Source: Gimesia sp. (GTDB lineage Bacteria > Planctomycetota > Planctomycetia > Planctomycetales > Planctomycetaceae). Taken from it: DNA of 64,000 bases. Both the position numbers and the translations under genes were made by a program. The stretch covers positions 496,001-560,000 of the forward strand of contig NZ_JAVJSQ010000004.1 in the NCBI RefSeq assembly GCF_040219335.1, written 5' to 3'. The notes under the pieces were generated by a model, which saw only the letters and a program-made list of their open reading frames with translations, ran no database searches and had not been told where the DNA came from. Of the stretch, positions 17,888 to 27,625 are shown one piece after another (positions within the stretch are counted from its first letter, which is position 1; each line of letters starts with the position of its first letter).

Positions 17888-19570
17888 ATGTCTATTAACG
17901 CCTTATGGAAAAGACGCACAATGCTGGCACTCGCCTGCGGTGTCGCTTTGACGGCTTCGCCCCTTGCTGCACAGGTCCCGCCAGCACCTCCCGTTCCGGG
18001 AAAAATCAAAACAAATGGCTTCAAGGCTGGCACAGCAAAGAAGAACACACCAGTCGCAAGCACCAAAGTCAAAGAAAAGGTGCATCAGCTCGTTGATCAG
18101 ATCTATGAATCTGAAGTCGAGTTGAGTGTCCAGCAGCGGCATTCCAAAATTCTGAAAATGAAAATGGACGTCTTCCGCGTCGCGATCGCCGATCCGACCA
18201 AGATTGAAGTCGTCGCATTCGGGTCACAGGAAGTCGAAGTGATCGGTAAAGAAACCGGAACTACGACCATGACCCTCTGGCTGGGAGAAGAAGCCAATCC
18301 ACAAATCCTGAGCGTTCAGGTAAAAGTGGAAGGCGACAACTCCATCGATGACCTGCGTCGGATGGAATACAGTGAATTCCAGAAGATGATCAATGAATTC
18401 TTCCCCAACAGTAAAGTCCAGCTGATTCCTTTTGCTGACAAACTGATTGTGCGTGGCCAGGCTCGTGATGAGCAGGAAGCCGTGCAGATCATCACGATCA
18501 TTCGTGCCCGGTCCGGTGGATCAGGAGTTGGCGGTGGTGGAGCCAACGGTGCTGGAGGAGGTTCGCTCTTCGCAGATGGTCAGGCTGCAGACCCCTTCCC
18601 AGGGGGAGCCGTGCTGCCGGAAGCCACTGTCATCGACATGCTTAAAGTTCCTGGTGAAAAACAGATCATGCTCAAAGTGCGAATCGCACAGCTGGACCGA
18701 TCTGCTGCCCGGACTGCCAGCACCGACCTGATCGTACAAGCCGGAGAATTCGGCTGGAGCCAGATCTTTACCGGTGTTGCTCAGAACCTGGCCAATGGCG
18801 GTTCAGGACTCGTAACCGCATCTCTCAATAGTAAACACGTCGACCTGTTCATCTCAGCTCTGGCCCAGAACGGATATGCCAAGATCCTGGCAGAACCAAA
18901 CCTGGTGACAATCAGTGGCCGTCCTGCAAACTTCATCTCTGGTGGTGAGTTTGCTGTACCAACCGTGGTTGGTGTGGGTGGGGCTCAGGCAGCGACCACA
19001 ACCTTCAAAGGCTTTGGTACCCAGTTGACCTTCCTGCCGACCGTACTCGATAAAGATCGAATTCGTCTCCAGGTAACTCCGACTTTCAGCCAGGTTAACC
19101 CTGCTCTGTCGGTCAACGGGATCCTGGGGCTGGATACTCAGTCTGTCAGCACGACCGTCGATCTGCGTGAAGGTCAGGTACTGGCAATCGCCGGTCTGAT
19201 TCAGGAACAGCAGCGTGGAGACTTGAACCGCGTGCCCTTCATCGGAGACATTCCGCTGGTCGGACCGCTGTTCTCTAATAAATCAGTACAACGGGATGAA
19301 ACCGAGCTCATCGTGCTCGTCAGTCCTGAACTGGTCCATCCGCTGGAACCGGAAGATGCTCCGACAATTCTGCCGGGCATGGAAGTCACTGAACCAGGTG
19401 ACATCGACTTCTACTTCCTGAATAACATTGAAGGCAAGCCGGACGTGCACCACAGAAGCACCGTCTGGTACATGCAGAAAAAACGGATTCACCAGCAACA
19501 GAAAGATTACATCCATCAGACAAAATCTGATAAGTACTACATCAACGGTGACTACGGTTTCTCTGACTAA
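17888..19570 (+). CDS. cpaC: Tad/Flp pilus secretin CpaC (RcpA)
   Basis: A 560-residue outer-membrane secretin that forms the pilus exit channel. A signal peptide (about 1-30, ending LAAQ) is followed by a pilus-assembly N-domain whose residues 70-140 start SVQQRHSKILKMKMDVFRVAIADP. A BON-like region then leads to a Gly-rich linker (about 212-235). The secretin beta domain runs from about 255 to 480, with the typical segment YAKILAEPNLVTISGRPANFISGGEFAVP and the late motif VPFIGDIPLVGPLFS. A charged Tyr/His/Lys-rich tail is additional. GGGAG precedes the ATG. Two pilus-like lipoprotein genes follow on the same strand. Confidence 0.92.
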   Translation: MSINALWKRRTMLALACGVALTASPLAAQVPPAPPVPGKIKTNGFKAGTAKKNTPVASTKVKEKVHQLVDQIYESEVELSVQQRHSKILKMKMDVFRVAIADPTKIEVVAFGSQEVEVIGKETGTTTMTLWLGEEANPQILSVQVKVEGDNSIDDLRRMEYSEFQKMINEFFPNSKVQLIPFADKLIVRGQARDEQEAVQIITIIRARSGGSGVGGGGANGAGGGSLFADGQAADPFPGGAVLPEATVIDMLKVPGEKQIMLKVRIAQLDRSAARTASTDLIVQAGEFGWSQIFTGVAQNLANGGSGLVTASLNSKHVDLFISALAQNGYAKILAEPNLVTISGRPANFISGGEFAVPTVVGVGGAQAATTTFKGFGTQLTFLPTVLDKDRIRLQVTPTFSQVNPALSVNGILGLDTQSVSTTVDLREGQVLAIAGLIQEQQRGDLNRVPFIGDIPLVGPLFSNKSVQRDETELIVLVSPELVHPLEPEDAPTILPGMEVTEPGDIDFYFLNNIEGKPDVHHRSTVWYMQKKRIHQQQKDYIHQTKSDKYYINGDYGFSD

Positions 19571-19663
19571 TCATCTTTAACTTCGCCTGATAAGAGACTA
19601 TTAAAATATCAATCACATCGCTTCTCCTCGAACATGTGAAAGAAATAAACAAGGGATTAAACG

Positions 19664-20257
19664 ATGTCAATACAACCCAAAATTGCAAGTTTGCCTGCTA
19701 TTGCTTTAGCAGCACTGCTGGTCAGCGGTTGCCACCACAAAGGTTACCAGGCTCAGATCCCTCACGATTCTGTAGCCCCGCTGGGAACCATCAGTGATGA
19801 TATCTGGCAGAAGCAGGAAGAAAATGGTGAAGCCTCCGACTTCGTAATCGTTGAAAGCGAATTCGTTGGCTCCACTGCCAAGTTAAATGCTGCAGGCGAA
19901 GACCACATCAAACAGATCGCGGTCCGCATGGCTTCCACCCCGTTCCCCGTGGTGATCGAGCCCAGCTCCATGTCTGTCGCAGAAAAATCTGAATACAAGT
20001 ACCCGATTCATGGCAACGACGATCTGGACATGCATCGTCGCAACGTCATCGTCAAAATGCTGCAGGCGATGAACGTGCAGGATGCTGACGAACGGGTGGT
20101 TGTTGCTCCGGCCTTCACACCAGGCTTCGAAGGGTTTGAAGCATATCGTGCCTACAATAACGGTTTCCGTAACAATGGTAACGGAGGCGGCTTTGGTGGC
20201 TTCGGTGGCTTTGGCTCCGGCTTCGGTGGCGGCGGCGGTGGAATCGGCTTCTTCTAA
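19664..20257 (+). CDS. Lipoprotein with OmpA/CpaD-like domain and Gly-Phe tail
   Basis: A 197-residue protein. The lipobox LVSGC places the lipidated cysteine at 23. The middle (about 60-160) has the layout of CpaD/OmpA-like pilus lipoproteins: FVIVESEFVGSTAKLN, an amphipathic helix, FPVVIEPSS, then DDLDMHRRNVIVKMLQAM. The last 30 residues are Gly/Phe repeats (GGFGGFGGFGSGFGG). AAGGGA precedes the ATG. The place after cpaC is where cpaD lies in Tad clusters, so a secretin-associated lipoprotein is the best guess. A strong terminator follows. Confidence 0.75.
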   Translation: MSIQPKIASLPAIALAALLVSGCHHKGYQAQIPHDSVAPLGTISDDIWQKQEENGEASDFVIVESEFVGSTAKLNAAGEDHIKQIAVRMASTPFPVVIEPSSMSVAEKSEYKYPIHGNDDLDMHRRNVIVKMLQAMNVQDADERVVVAPAFTPGFEGFEAYRAYNNGFRNNGNGGGFGGFGGFGSGFGGGGGGIGFF

Positions 20258-20290
20258 GCCGGAAGTTTCCTGCTGAGCAACCTCAACTAC

Positions 20291-20327
20291 AGTGGACGGA
20301 TTCTTCGGGGGATCCGTCCACTTTTTA
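20291..20327 (+). terminator. Rho-independent terminator after the pilus lipoprotein gene
   Basis: AGTGGACGGAT pairs perfectly with ATCCGTCCACT around a ten-base loop, followed by TTTTT. It would separate the next gene into its own unit. Confidence 0.85.
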
Positions 20328-20446
20328 TAACGGTTTAATCGAGTCGTACCAGTAACAATCTCTGAAAGCGTCATTTTAATTTCGACGCTCTCACCACGGT
20401 TTCGATCGAAACGGAATTCAGTCTGAAATAACGCCAGGACACAATT

Positions 20447-21688
20447 ATGAACAGCAATGGATTGTTTTGTTCAACTTTGATTCTCTGCACGCTCGCTTTC
20501 CAGGGATGCTCGCAGTTGAATACACAGGTTTCCAAAGTGAAGTCTGTGCTTCCCGGTGGGAAAGAAAAAGACGAGAACGCTCTCGCTGCCGCCCGCTCAA
20601 TGGAGAGACAGAAAGAGTGGATCGGGGCCAGGGAGAAATACGAATCTTACCTGAAAAGAAACCCGCACAGCGTGAAGGCCTGCCATCGACTGGGGATTGT
20701 CTGTTCGCACCTGGGCGATACCGTTGCAGCCACCCGTTATTTCACCCAGGCCAGGCAGCTTGACCCGAACAACTCAGAAGTGCTGAACGACTTCGGCTAT
20801 GCCCTCTACCAGCGGGGCCAGTACGAAGCCGCTGAAAAAGCACTCGCCGCAGCTTTGCAGAACGATGCTAAAAACCCACGAATCATGAATAACCTCGCAC
20901 TGGTTGTCGGGCATCAGGGACGCTTTAAAGAGAGCTATACCATGTTCCGCAACATCATGTCCGAAGCAGAAGCGCATGCCAACGTCGCCTACATTCATAC
21001 CCAGCGCGGCGAAGGGGAACTGGCACTCAAAGAATATGATCTCGCCCTCTCAGCAGACCCGGATCTGACTTCCGCAGGACAGGGAGCAGCGGAACTGGCA
21101 TTGCTCAAAGATCGCATGCTCGCCCACAAGACAGCAGAAGCGGAAGCACAACTGGCAGCAGCGTCCGCTGAAAAACAACCGCAGCCCCAGGACAGTGCGA
21201 AAGCAGCTGCACCGCAGAAGACCCGGTCACTGGATAAACCCACTCAACTGGTCAGCCTGAAAGCTTCTGCAGAAACCCGCGCGGAAAAACGTGAAACACT
21301 GACACAAAGCAAACCAGCTTCTGAAAAAACAAAGCTGATCAGTCAGGTCTCACTGAAGAAGGAAATGGAATCGGCAGCACCGGTTAAAGTACAACCCTTC
21401 CGGAAAATTCCTGATAATCCGGCACCGGTTAAAACCGCTACCCGAACAGCTTCGGTTCAATCCAAGCCCGTTGTGACCCGGACCATCCCTCAACCCAAAG
21501 TGGAAGCAAATCCTAAACCACAACGGGAAGAGGCACCTCTGGAAATCAACCCCTTCCGATCACTCGATGAAATCGAAGAGGAAGCACCGGTTATCATTCG
21601 TATTTCGAATGAAGTACCTGCTCAAGACAAGACTGCTGCTTCGGAAGAATCCCTGTTTCGTGCACCGGGTGAACTCGCACAGCCGTAA
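20447..21688 (+). CDS. TadD-like TPR lipoprotein
   Basis: A 413-residue protein. The lipobox at AFQGC puts the lipid on Cys21. Tetratricopeptide repeats cover about 45-215 (for example AARSMERQKEWIGAREKYESYL and LNDFGYALYQRGQYEAAEKAL). The second half is a low-complexity Lys/Pro/Ala/Glu region that is probably unstructured. In Tad pilus systems, TadD is a TPR lipoprotein that helps secretin assembly, and this gene follows cpaC and a CpaD-like gene. CAGGA precedes the ATG. The stop is ten bases from the convergent HEAT-like gene. Confidence 0.8.
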   Translation: MNSNGLFCSTLILCTLAFQGCSQLNTQVSKVKSVLPGGKEKDENALAAARSMERQKEWIGAREKYESYLKRNPHSVKACHRLGIVCSHLGDTVAATRYFTQARQLDPNNSEVLNDFGYALYQRGQYEAAEKALAAALQNDAKNPRIMNNLALVVGHQGRFKESYTMFRNIMSEAEAHANVAYIHTQRGEGELALKEYDLALSADPDLTSAGQGAAELALLKDRMLAHKTAEAEAQLAAASAEKQPQPQDSAKAAAPQKTRSLDKPTQLVSLKASAETRAEKRETLTQSKPASEKTKLISQVSLKKEMESAAPVKVQPFRKIPDNPAPVKTATRTASVQSKPVVTRTIPQPKVEANPKPQREEAPLEINPFRSLDEIEEEAPVIIRISNEVPAQDKTAASEESLFRAPGELAQP

Positions 21689-21697
21689 TGTCACAGA

Positions 21698-23236
21698 CTA
21701 CTTGACTCGCGCCTCGATGGATCTGACCGTCGAGGCAGCCTGAAAACGGAAACTTTTATTCTTCGTTTTACGTGTCACCTCGTCGATTTTCTTCAGACTC
21801 TTTTCCGTGCCAATCTCTTTTAAGACGCGCATCACGTTCACCGTTGTCAGAAAATCTTCAGGGGCAAGCTGTTCCAGTACCGCATCTTCTGCATCGCTGC
21901 CGTACTTAATCAGCTGATTTCCCGCCTGATGAGCTCTGGACCGATCACACAACAGCCCTGCAACCGCCTCGGTCCCCTCATCAGTCTGAAGCTGCAATAT
22001 GGCCTGCATTACGTTTTCCTGTCCCAGAATATTAACTTCGGGTAACAGTTTAATCATGGCGGGTACATTCTCTTTGGTTGACCAGACCACCAGAGCTTCG
22101 GAAGCATCCTTGACAATAGTGATGTCTTTACTCTCCAGGAGTCCAATCAGGATCCGCGCTACTTCCGGATTTTTCTTCGTCGGTTTCGCCTGGCTCAGTT
22201 TTTTCAGAGCCGCTTTGCGCTGCAGCAGATTCGTTGTCGACAAATCCTGCAATATTCCTGTCAGCGCGGCATCCAGGTTTTCAGGGACCTCAAATTTCGC
22301 TGCCGCTTCCCGCTTCTGCATTTCGGCTGCATGCTTCTTGCGTAACTCGGCCTGCGCAGCCTGCTGTTGTGCCAGCTCTTCCGCCGTCAGTTGCTGCGAC
22401 GTGATCGTAATCGGGATCCGATGGGTCGACGACTCACTGCGTCGCACCATTTTATAATTCAACTTGAGCTCTTTGACCGCGCCCTGTTGTTTATCAAACT
22501 GAATCTGCCCTGAGCCCGTCAGTTCTACCTCAGGCCCGTCTTCAACCATCGCAATCGTGCGATAGCTGTGCTGCACCTTGATCGTCACAAGATTCCCCTG
22601 CTCACCTTCAATTACATATTCGGTCGACTTTTTGGCTTCCAGCGTTTTCTCCACATTGGGCCCACGGAACGGAAGTGCCATCCGGTCGGATGAGATCACG
22701 GAAATCTTCGCTTTGTCCTGCTCAGACCATTCCGCTTTACCAGCAGGAGAAAGCGGAATCAGATTGATCTGAGACAAATGCCCGATCAGATACGGCAGCA
22801 GCGATGACCCTTTGACCGTCTCGATTTCCCCAAACCGATTCATGACAATCTCATGCGGATTCATCACCCCGGCCATGCTGCCAGTCAGTCCCGCAAAGGG
22901 ATTCGAATGAGGCATTCGCGGCGCAGGCGGGATGATCAACCGTCGTCCCTTGTCGCGTTTGATTTTACGCGTCGAGTTCAGGCTACCATTGCAGCGGATC
23001 GTCAGGCTGTCATCTGTCGCTTCTGTCACACGATATTGCTCAATTCCACTGAGCACTTCTGTGGAATCTTCCAGATCCACTTCAATTTCAATCCGATAAG
23101 CCAGTTCCTGCCCCTGCTTCCATTGGTACTTTAAAGCGACCGGATCGGCAGCAGACAACAGCGCAGGCAGGCCTGCAGTCAAGAACAGAACCAGACCGCA
23201 GAAACGTCGTAATTCCCGGAATGTATTTGAGTGCAT
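21698..23236 (-). CDS. Secreted hypothetical protein with HEAT-like repeats
   Basis: A 512-residue protein with a signal peptide (about 1-30). Residues 35-290 form a beta-rich domain (LKYQWKQGQELAYRIEIEVDLED and following) of a kind widespread but uncharacterised in planctomycetes. A Glu/Lys/Ala-rich coiled linker (about 285-315) leads into an alpha-helical C-terminal half. That half has repeated pairs such as PEVARILIGLLESKDITIVKDASEALVVW and AMIKLLPEVNILGQENVMQAILQL, typical of HEAT/armadillo repeats. It would bind a partner in the periplasm; no enzyme residues are evident. Confidence 0.75.
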   Translation of the reverse strand: MHSNTFRELRRFCGLVLFLTAGLPALLSAADPVALKYQWKQGQELAYRIEIEVDLEDSTEVLSGIEQYRVTEATDDSLTIRCNGSLNSTRKIKRDKGRRLIIPPAPRMPHSNPFAGLTGSMAGVMNPHEIVMNRFGEIETVKGSSLLPYLIGHLSQINLIPLSPAGKAEWSEQDKAKISVISSDRMALPFRGPNVEKTLEAKKSTEYVIEGEQGNLVTIKVQHSYRTIAMVEDGPEVELTGSGQIQFDKQQGAVKELKLNYKMVRRSESSTHRIPITITSQQLTAEELAQQQAAQAELRKKHAAEMQKREAAAKFEVPENLDAALTGILQDLSTTNLLQRKAALKKLSQAKPTKKNPEVARILIGLLESKDITIVKDASEALVVWSTKENVPAMIKLLPEVNILGQENVMQAILQLQTDEGTEAVAGLLCDRSRAHQAGNQLIKYGSDAEDAVLEQLAPEDFLTTVNVMRVLKEIGTEKSLKKIDEVTRKTKNKSFRFQAASTVRSIEARVK

Positions 23237-23370
23237 CGAACTCTCCCCTGCTTATTTCCTGCCGAAACCCCGGCGACAAAAGCGTACAGACACTGTATCC
23301 ATCAGTATACAGCCCCTGACGGGAAATGCACCTGCTTTCTTGCAGGAAGGCGAAATCACTCAGCAGGCAC

Positions 23371-25602
23371 TCAGCCCTTCAGCAGCCAGTCGACCGCAGC
23401 GTTCTGGGAGTTCGCTTTCCCCTGGAAGAGCTCTACCTTGTTCAACAAACCTGCTGAATTATAAGTCGACTGTACCAGTTTCGGGACAGCGGCCGAGCTG
23501 CTGGCCAGCCAGAGTGCCGCGGGTTCACAAAGCGAGAGCAGGCCCGGCACATCACCATATTTCACGGCACCCGGCCAGAGACGCAGATCGCGAATGTTCG
23601 TAATCTCCGCAAAACGGAAGCCGCCGGGATCCACGGCCAGTTGTTTAACCAGTTCCGGTGAATGCGCACAGGCAGCAGCCGCTCTCACCCCGGAAAAACC
23701 AAAGCCTGCGACTGCGATCGATTGCGGCTGACTCTCGTGATGCTTGCAATACGCCAGGGCATTCAGAATATCGTGCACCTGTCTGGCAAAGACTGGATGA
23801 TTATAGCCCAGTGTGTAGCCGGCAAATTCCCGTGGATTCTTGACGACAGGCATCTCGTTAGGGGCAGGTTGAATCTGATTGAATTCGCCCTGGTACAAAA
23901 CGTCAATCCCTGCGACCGCGGTCCCTCCATCGACCAGCTTCTGCACGGGATCGACCAGTTTTCCATCTGCTTTGAGTAAACCGGACTTTCCGGCATCGGT
24001 CAGCCAGAGTACTACTTTCCGATTCCATTGGTCGGGCAGACAGAACAGCGCCGGCGTCACTTCACCGAATCGCTGATTCTTAATCAGTGTGTGGTACTGC
24101 TTATAACCTGTCAGCTGATCTTCTGAAATGGTTTCGGTTTCCAGATCTTCAGCCGCAGGCAGCGTACGCCCAATCAGCACCTCAATCGCTCCACCCACCA
24201 CGCGACGATATTCCGCCAGCGATGTCTGATCGTGGGGTGTCAGTGCTTCGATCTGGCGGGCGTTGTTGCGTGCCAGCGTATGTAGAATTTTAACTTCAGA
24301 CTGCTCATCCCCCGGCGGCGCTGGATACTCTTTGCTCCAGACGGTCATTTCCTCTTTCGTCAGCGGTTTAAAGTCAGCCTCGACAATCGGTGACTCCAGC
24401 CCCAGCTTGAAGTGCTTGTTGAAAAACTCATACATCATTGCCCGGCTGACATAGTTGTAATTGTGAGGGAAGGAATAATATTTCCCCTCAACATCGTCCG
24501 GTGCTCCCATCATTTTGAAATGCTGTTTGAGTTCGGGCAGCCCCTTGGTTTCTATTTCTTTCGTCCAGTCATTCGCTGCCGTCATTCCCAGCGGCCGTGG
24601 CGCCACCAGTGCCGCGAACTCCACGTTCCCCGTTTCGATCCGCAGATAGGTCGCATTTTCACAGGTACAGCCCCCCTGCATCGCAGTCGAAACCATCACC
24701 GCCGGAAAAGCTGCCTTGATGCGGTCATCGATCGCGGCCAGAATGAATGTCTGCGTCCCCCCTCCACTGGCACCGGTAATTCCAATCCGGGATTGATCCA
24801 CTTCGGGCAATGAACAGACCCAGTCCAGGGCCTTGATGGAGTTCAGCGTCTGCAGTCCCAGTGCGCTGATCAGCCGCAGTTCCGATTGCGCGCTGAACAG
24901 TCCCCAGTTTTGGGCGCTCGACATCTCCGGACGCTGCTTCGCAAAACGATGAATCAGATCGTAGCTCAGGCAGACCCCATCCGCGTAGCCCAGCATGTCA
25001 TAATGAAAGACCATGCACCCCATGCGTGCCAGTTCCACACAACGGGCCTGCAGTGGATATCGACCGCCAACTTCGTATTTCTCCGCTCCCGCTTCGATAT
25101 CCGCTTTGACGCGTGTTTCACCACTGTCATAAAACCGGCCGTTCTGAAAATGACCATGCGGCGAGAGCACCATCGGCAGCGGTCCCTGCTTGCCTTTGGG
25201 ACAATACAGATTCCCCGTCACATACAGACCGGGGGAGCTTTCGAAAAAGACTTTTTCAACCGTGTATTCATCCCGGTCCACTTTGCCGTGTACGGTGGCG
25301 TTTATCTTTGTGTTTTCAGGCTCGGGCCAGACGCCGGCTGCGACTTTGATCTGCCGCCGCACATATTCAGCACGCTCTTCCCAGGCTTCAGGAGATTCAC
25401 TGGGGGTGAAGGGGAAATAACCATTCAGATCTTTCAGTTCTCCCAGCCGACTGTCTTTGAAACCGGGGCCCTGCTCTGCCGCAAACACACTTCCCGCCGG
25501 GGCCCCTGCCTGCAGCAATCCCGCTGACAATAAAGCCCAGCCGATATTCTGTAATGCTTCTCTGCGCTCGATTGAGAACTGATCGTCTTTCTGCAACATC
25601 AT
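23371..25602 (-). CDS. Acetylxylan-esterase-like alpha/beta hydrolase, secreted
   Basis: A 743-residue protein with a twin-segment export signal (about 15-42, ending VFAAE). The hydrolase domain runs from about 110 to 420. MVLSPHGHFQ is the oxyanion-hole strand. The nucleophile elbow GASGG has Ser279, and a later FPHNYN may supply the catalytic histidine. A second, degenerate hydrolase-like domain fills the C-terminal half: AVAGFGFSGVRAAAAC looks like an elbow, but with a serine context that differs. Planctomycetes carry many such acetylxylan esterase/dienelactone hydrolase fusions for polysaccharide breakdown. The substrate is unknown. Two adjacent start ATGs exist. Confidence 0.8.
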   Translation of the reverse strand: MMLQKDDQFSIERREALQNIGWALLSAGLLQAGAPAGSVFAAEQGPGFKDSRLGELKDLNGYFPFTPSESPEAWEERAEYVRRQIKVAAGVWPEPENTKINATVHGKVDRDEYTVEKVFFESSPGLYVTGNLYCPKGKQGPLPMVLSPHGHFQNGRFYDSGETRVKADIEAGAEKYEVGGRYPLQARCVELARMGCMVFHYDMLGYADGVCLSYDLIHRFAKQRPEMSSAQNWGLFSAQSELRLISALGLQTLNSIKALDWVCSLPEVDQSRIGITGASGGGTQTFILAAIDDRIKAAFPAVMVSTAMQGGCTCENATYLRIETGNVEFAALVAPRPLGMTAANDWTKEIETKGLPELKQHFKMMGAPDDVEGKYYSFPHNYNYVSRAMMYEFFNKHFKLGLESPIVEADFKPLTKEEMTVWSKEYPAPPGDEQSEVKILHTLARNNARQIEALTPHDQTSLAEYRRVVGGAIEVLIGRTLPAAEDLETETISEDQLTGYKQYHTLIKNQRFGEVTPALFCLPDQWNRKVVLWLTDAGKSGLLKADGKLVDPVQKLVDGGTAVAGIDVLYQGEFNQIQPAPNEMPVVKNPREFAGYTLGYNHPVFARQVHDILNALAYCKHHESQPQSIAVAGFGFSGVRAAAACAHSPELVKQLAVDPGGFRFAEITNIRDLRLWPGAVKYGDVPGLLSLCEPAALWLASSSAAVPKLVQSTYNSAGLLNKVELFQGKANSQNAAVDWLLKG

Positions 25603-25754
25603 CGCCCCGCTTTCCTGGATGGATTAACGTATCAGAGTCGTTTTGCTGAACCCTCAGCAGGTAAGGAATACATCCAGTCTAACCGGAAAACAGCAGGCCA
25701 TGCCAGCCTGAGCAGACTTTTTAACGACAGTGATCACTCTCGTCCCGGAGAGGC

Positions 25755-26600
25755 TCAACCGCGCTTTCGCACCCAGAGCACGCCACCGATCACCACGACC
25801 AGACCAATCCCTGCTGCCAGGCTCCAATATAAGGAAAAGGATTCAGGCTGAGGTGCCGGATGATAGCTGGGCACATGCAGCTGTTTCCCCTTCGCGAGGG
25901 AATCGGGATGGTTCGGAAACCTGGTGGCAGTGATACTCAAATCTTTCCAGAGCACCTGGACCGGCGTTTCCGGATCGCTCTGCTGAGCTCCCAGACGCAG
26001 CAACTCCACGTCAGCGGTTCCCAGTTCAACCTGCCGCAACTCGCGAAACTCATCCGAGGAATCCTCCGTGACCAGGAACTTCAAGAGTCCGCCGGTCCGA
26101 ACCAGTTTTAATTTCCCGGAATTGACACTGGTGTCATACAGTTTCACATCATAGTTACGTTTCTCATCCACCGTACTTGAGAGCATGGTGCTGAAGACAT
26201 GCTTCTTTCCCGGGCGCAACAGACGTCCCAGCGCGACTGCTGACCCAGCCTCGTCATTCAGTTTCAGATAAAGGCTTGGTCCCAATCCATAGCCGGCTTT
26301 GGGATCTTTCCAGACGGGCACTTCGTAGGCAGCAGTGATTTCAAAATCCCCCTCAATCTGGAAACGGGGGCTGATCCCCAGCGTGGGGAGCTTATGCCCT
26401 GCAGGAATCCGGAACAGCAAACCTTCAGGACGAGGCTGAAACAATCGCACCGTTCCCCTGCCAAGGGGAACCAGAAGTTTATTATCGAACTCTTCTCCGC
26501 GAAAGCTGAAATAGGCTTCGCGCGTCTCGGATTGCGCCAGCACCGGCGCAGATATCCCTCCCAGAATCAGGATCAGCATAGCGTAGACAGAACACTTCAT
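25755..26600 (-). CDS. DUF1583-like secreted single-anchor protein
   Basis: A 281-residue protein. A signal peptide (1-22) is followed by a beta-sandwich-like domain that starts REAYFSFRGEEFDNKLLVP and resembles the planctomycete DUF1583/lectin-like families. A C-terminal membrane helix (about 258-276) is followed by VRKRG, a stop-transfer signal. The protein is therefore exposed outside the inner membrane and tail-anchored. Its ATG overlaps the stop of the upstream DUF1559 gene by four bases (ATGA), so the two are translationally coupled and probably work together. Confidence 0.75.
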   Translation of the reverse strand: MKCSVYAMLILILGGISAPVLAQSETREAYFSFRGEEFDNKLLVPLGRGTVRLFQPRPEGLLFRIPAGHKLPTLGISPRFQIEGDFEITAAYEVPVWKDPKAGYGLGPSLYLKLNDEAGSAVALGRLLRPGKKHVFSTMLSSTVDEKRNYDVKLYDTSVNSGKLKLVRTGGLLKFLVTEDSSDEFRELRQVELGTADVELLRLGAQQSDPETPVQVLWKDLSITATRFPNHPDSLAKGKQLHVPSYHPAPQPESFSLYWSLAAGIGLVVVIGGVLWVRKRG

Positions 26601-27625
26601 ATGCCTGCCCCTGAGGTCGCTTCGCCTCCGGCTCGGGTCCCCAGGGCACGCCAGAGTTCATCATTGATATTTTCATTGACGAAACGCACGCTCCCATCTC
26701 CCATCAAAACATTGACCCCTCCCGTGTGCCAGCTGGTGGCATTCAGGATCACCCCGTCCCAGGTAAAACCATTTTTGCAGTTCGTACGGTTGGGGGTCCG
26801 CACATGGTTATAGCGGGTCCAGTTCATGTTCCCCGCCAGCCAGGTCTGTCCCGACTCCACATCGTACTGATACGCCCCCGCAGTCTGCGGGGTCAGACGG
26901 CCGCAGGCATCACTGAACTGGCTCTCGGTCCAGACTCCCTGCAGATTATACAGGTCGGAAAGTGGATCGATCAGCGTATCATCCCAGCTTCCTTTAACAT
27001 GCTCACTGAACATCGCCGTATTGGTGAGACCGTCTTTGACATCGTCCAGTTTCACACTGCTGATCTGTCCGAACATACCATTCCCGTCCCGACCGGACCA
27101 GGAACTTCCGTTGCACGTGCGATAATTATTGGGCCCCCAGCGACTCTGCAGACGATCCAGATCACTGGGACAGAGAAAGACTTCCAGTCGGGCCGCAGCA
27201 GCGGGGCCGTTAATGACCTCATCAAATCGACGGGCCAGTTCCTGCTGATCATCGTTGGCCGCATTCACAAATGGATAGAACGGGGCCACGTTGAAATTGA
27301 GCTGGTTATAAACCACTGACTGATCCAGATAAGGCAGCAGCATGGCATGCGCGGAATAGCGACGGTCTTCGAGTGTGCCCAGTGAAGAAACAGGACCGTC
27401 ATAGTCGAGGCCAACCCCAAACGGGAGCACCGAGTGCGCTTCATGGTAGGACTGAACGGCAATCCCCAGCTGATGCAGGTTATTGGAACACTGCATTTTC
27501 CGTGCAGCTTCACGTACGGCCTGAACCGCGGGGATCAACAGTGCAATCAGCAGACCGATAATGGTGATTGTCACCAGAATTTCAATCAGGGTGAATCCGC
27601 ACCGTTTCGGGTGGTCAGTAGACAA
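26597..27625 (-). CDS. DUF1559 pseudopilin-like protein
   Basis: A 342-residue member of the very large planctomycete DUF1559 family. The N-terminus has a type IV prepilin-type leader, GFTLIEILVTITIIGLL, preceded by a short basic stretch, so the A24 peptidase would cut before the phenylalanine. The family continuation AVQAVREAARKMQCSNNLHQLGIAVQSYH follows, and the H-x-G-GxNVLMGDGSVRFV signature is at the C-terminus. It is membrane-anchored with a large outer domain; function is unknown across the family. It is coupled by an ATGA overlap to the DUF1583-like gene. Confidence 0.93.
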   Translation of the reverse strand: MSTDHPKRCGFTLIEILVTITIIGLLIALLIPAVQAVREAARKMQCSNNLHQLGIAVQSYHEAHSVLPFGVGLDYDGPVSSLGTLEDRRYSAHAMLLPYLDQSVVYNQLNFNVAPFYPFVNAANDDQQELARRFDEVINGPAAAARLEVFLCPSDLDRLQSRWGPNNYRTCNGSSWSGRDGNGMFGQISSVKLDDVKDGLTNTAMFSEHVKGSWDDTLIDPLSDLYNLQGVWTESQFSDACGRLTPQTAGAYQYDVESGQTWLAGNMNWTRYNHVRTPNRTNCKNGFTWDGVILNATSWHTGGVNVLMGDGSVRFVNENINDELWRALGTRAGGEATSGAGI

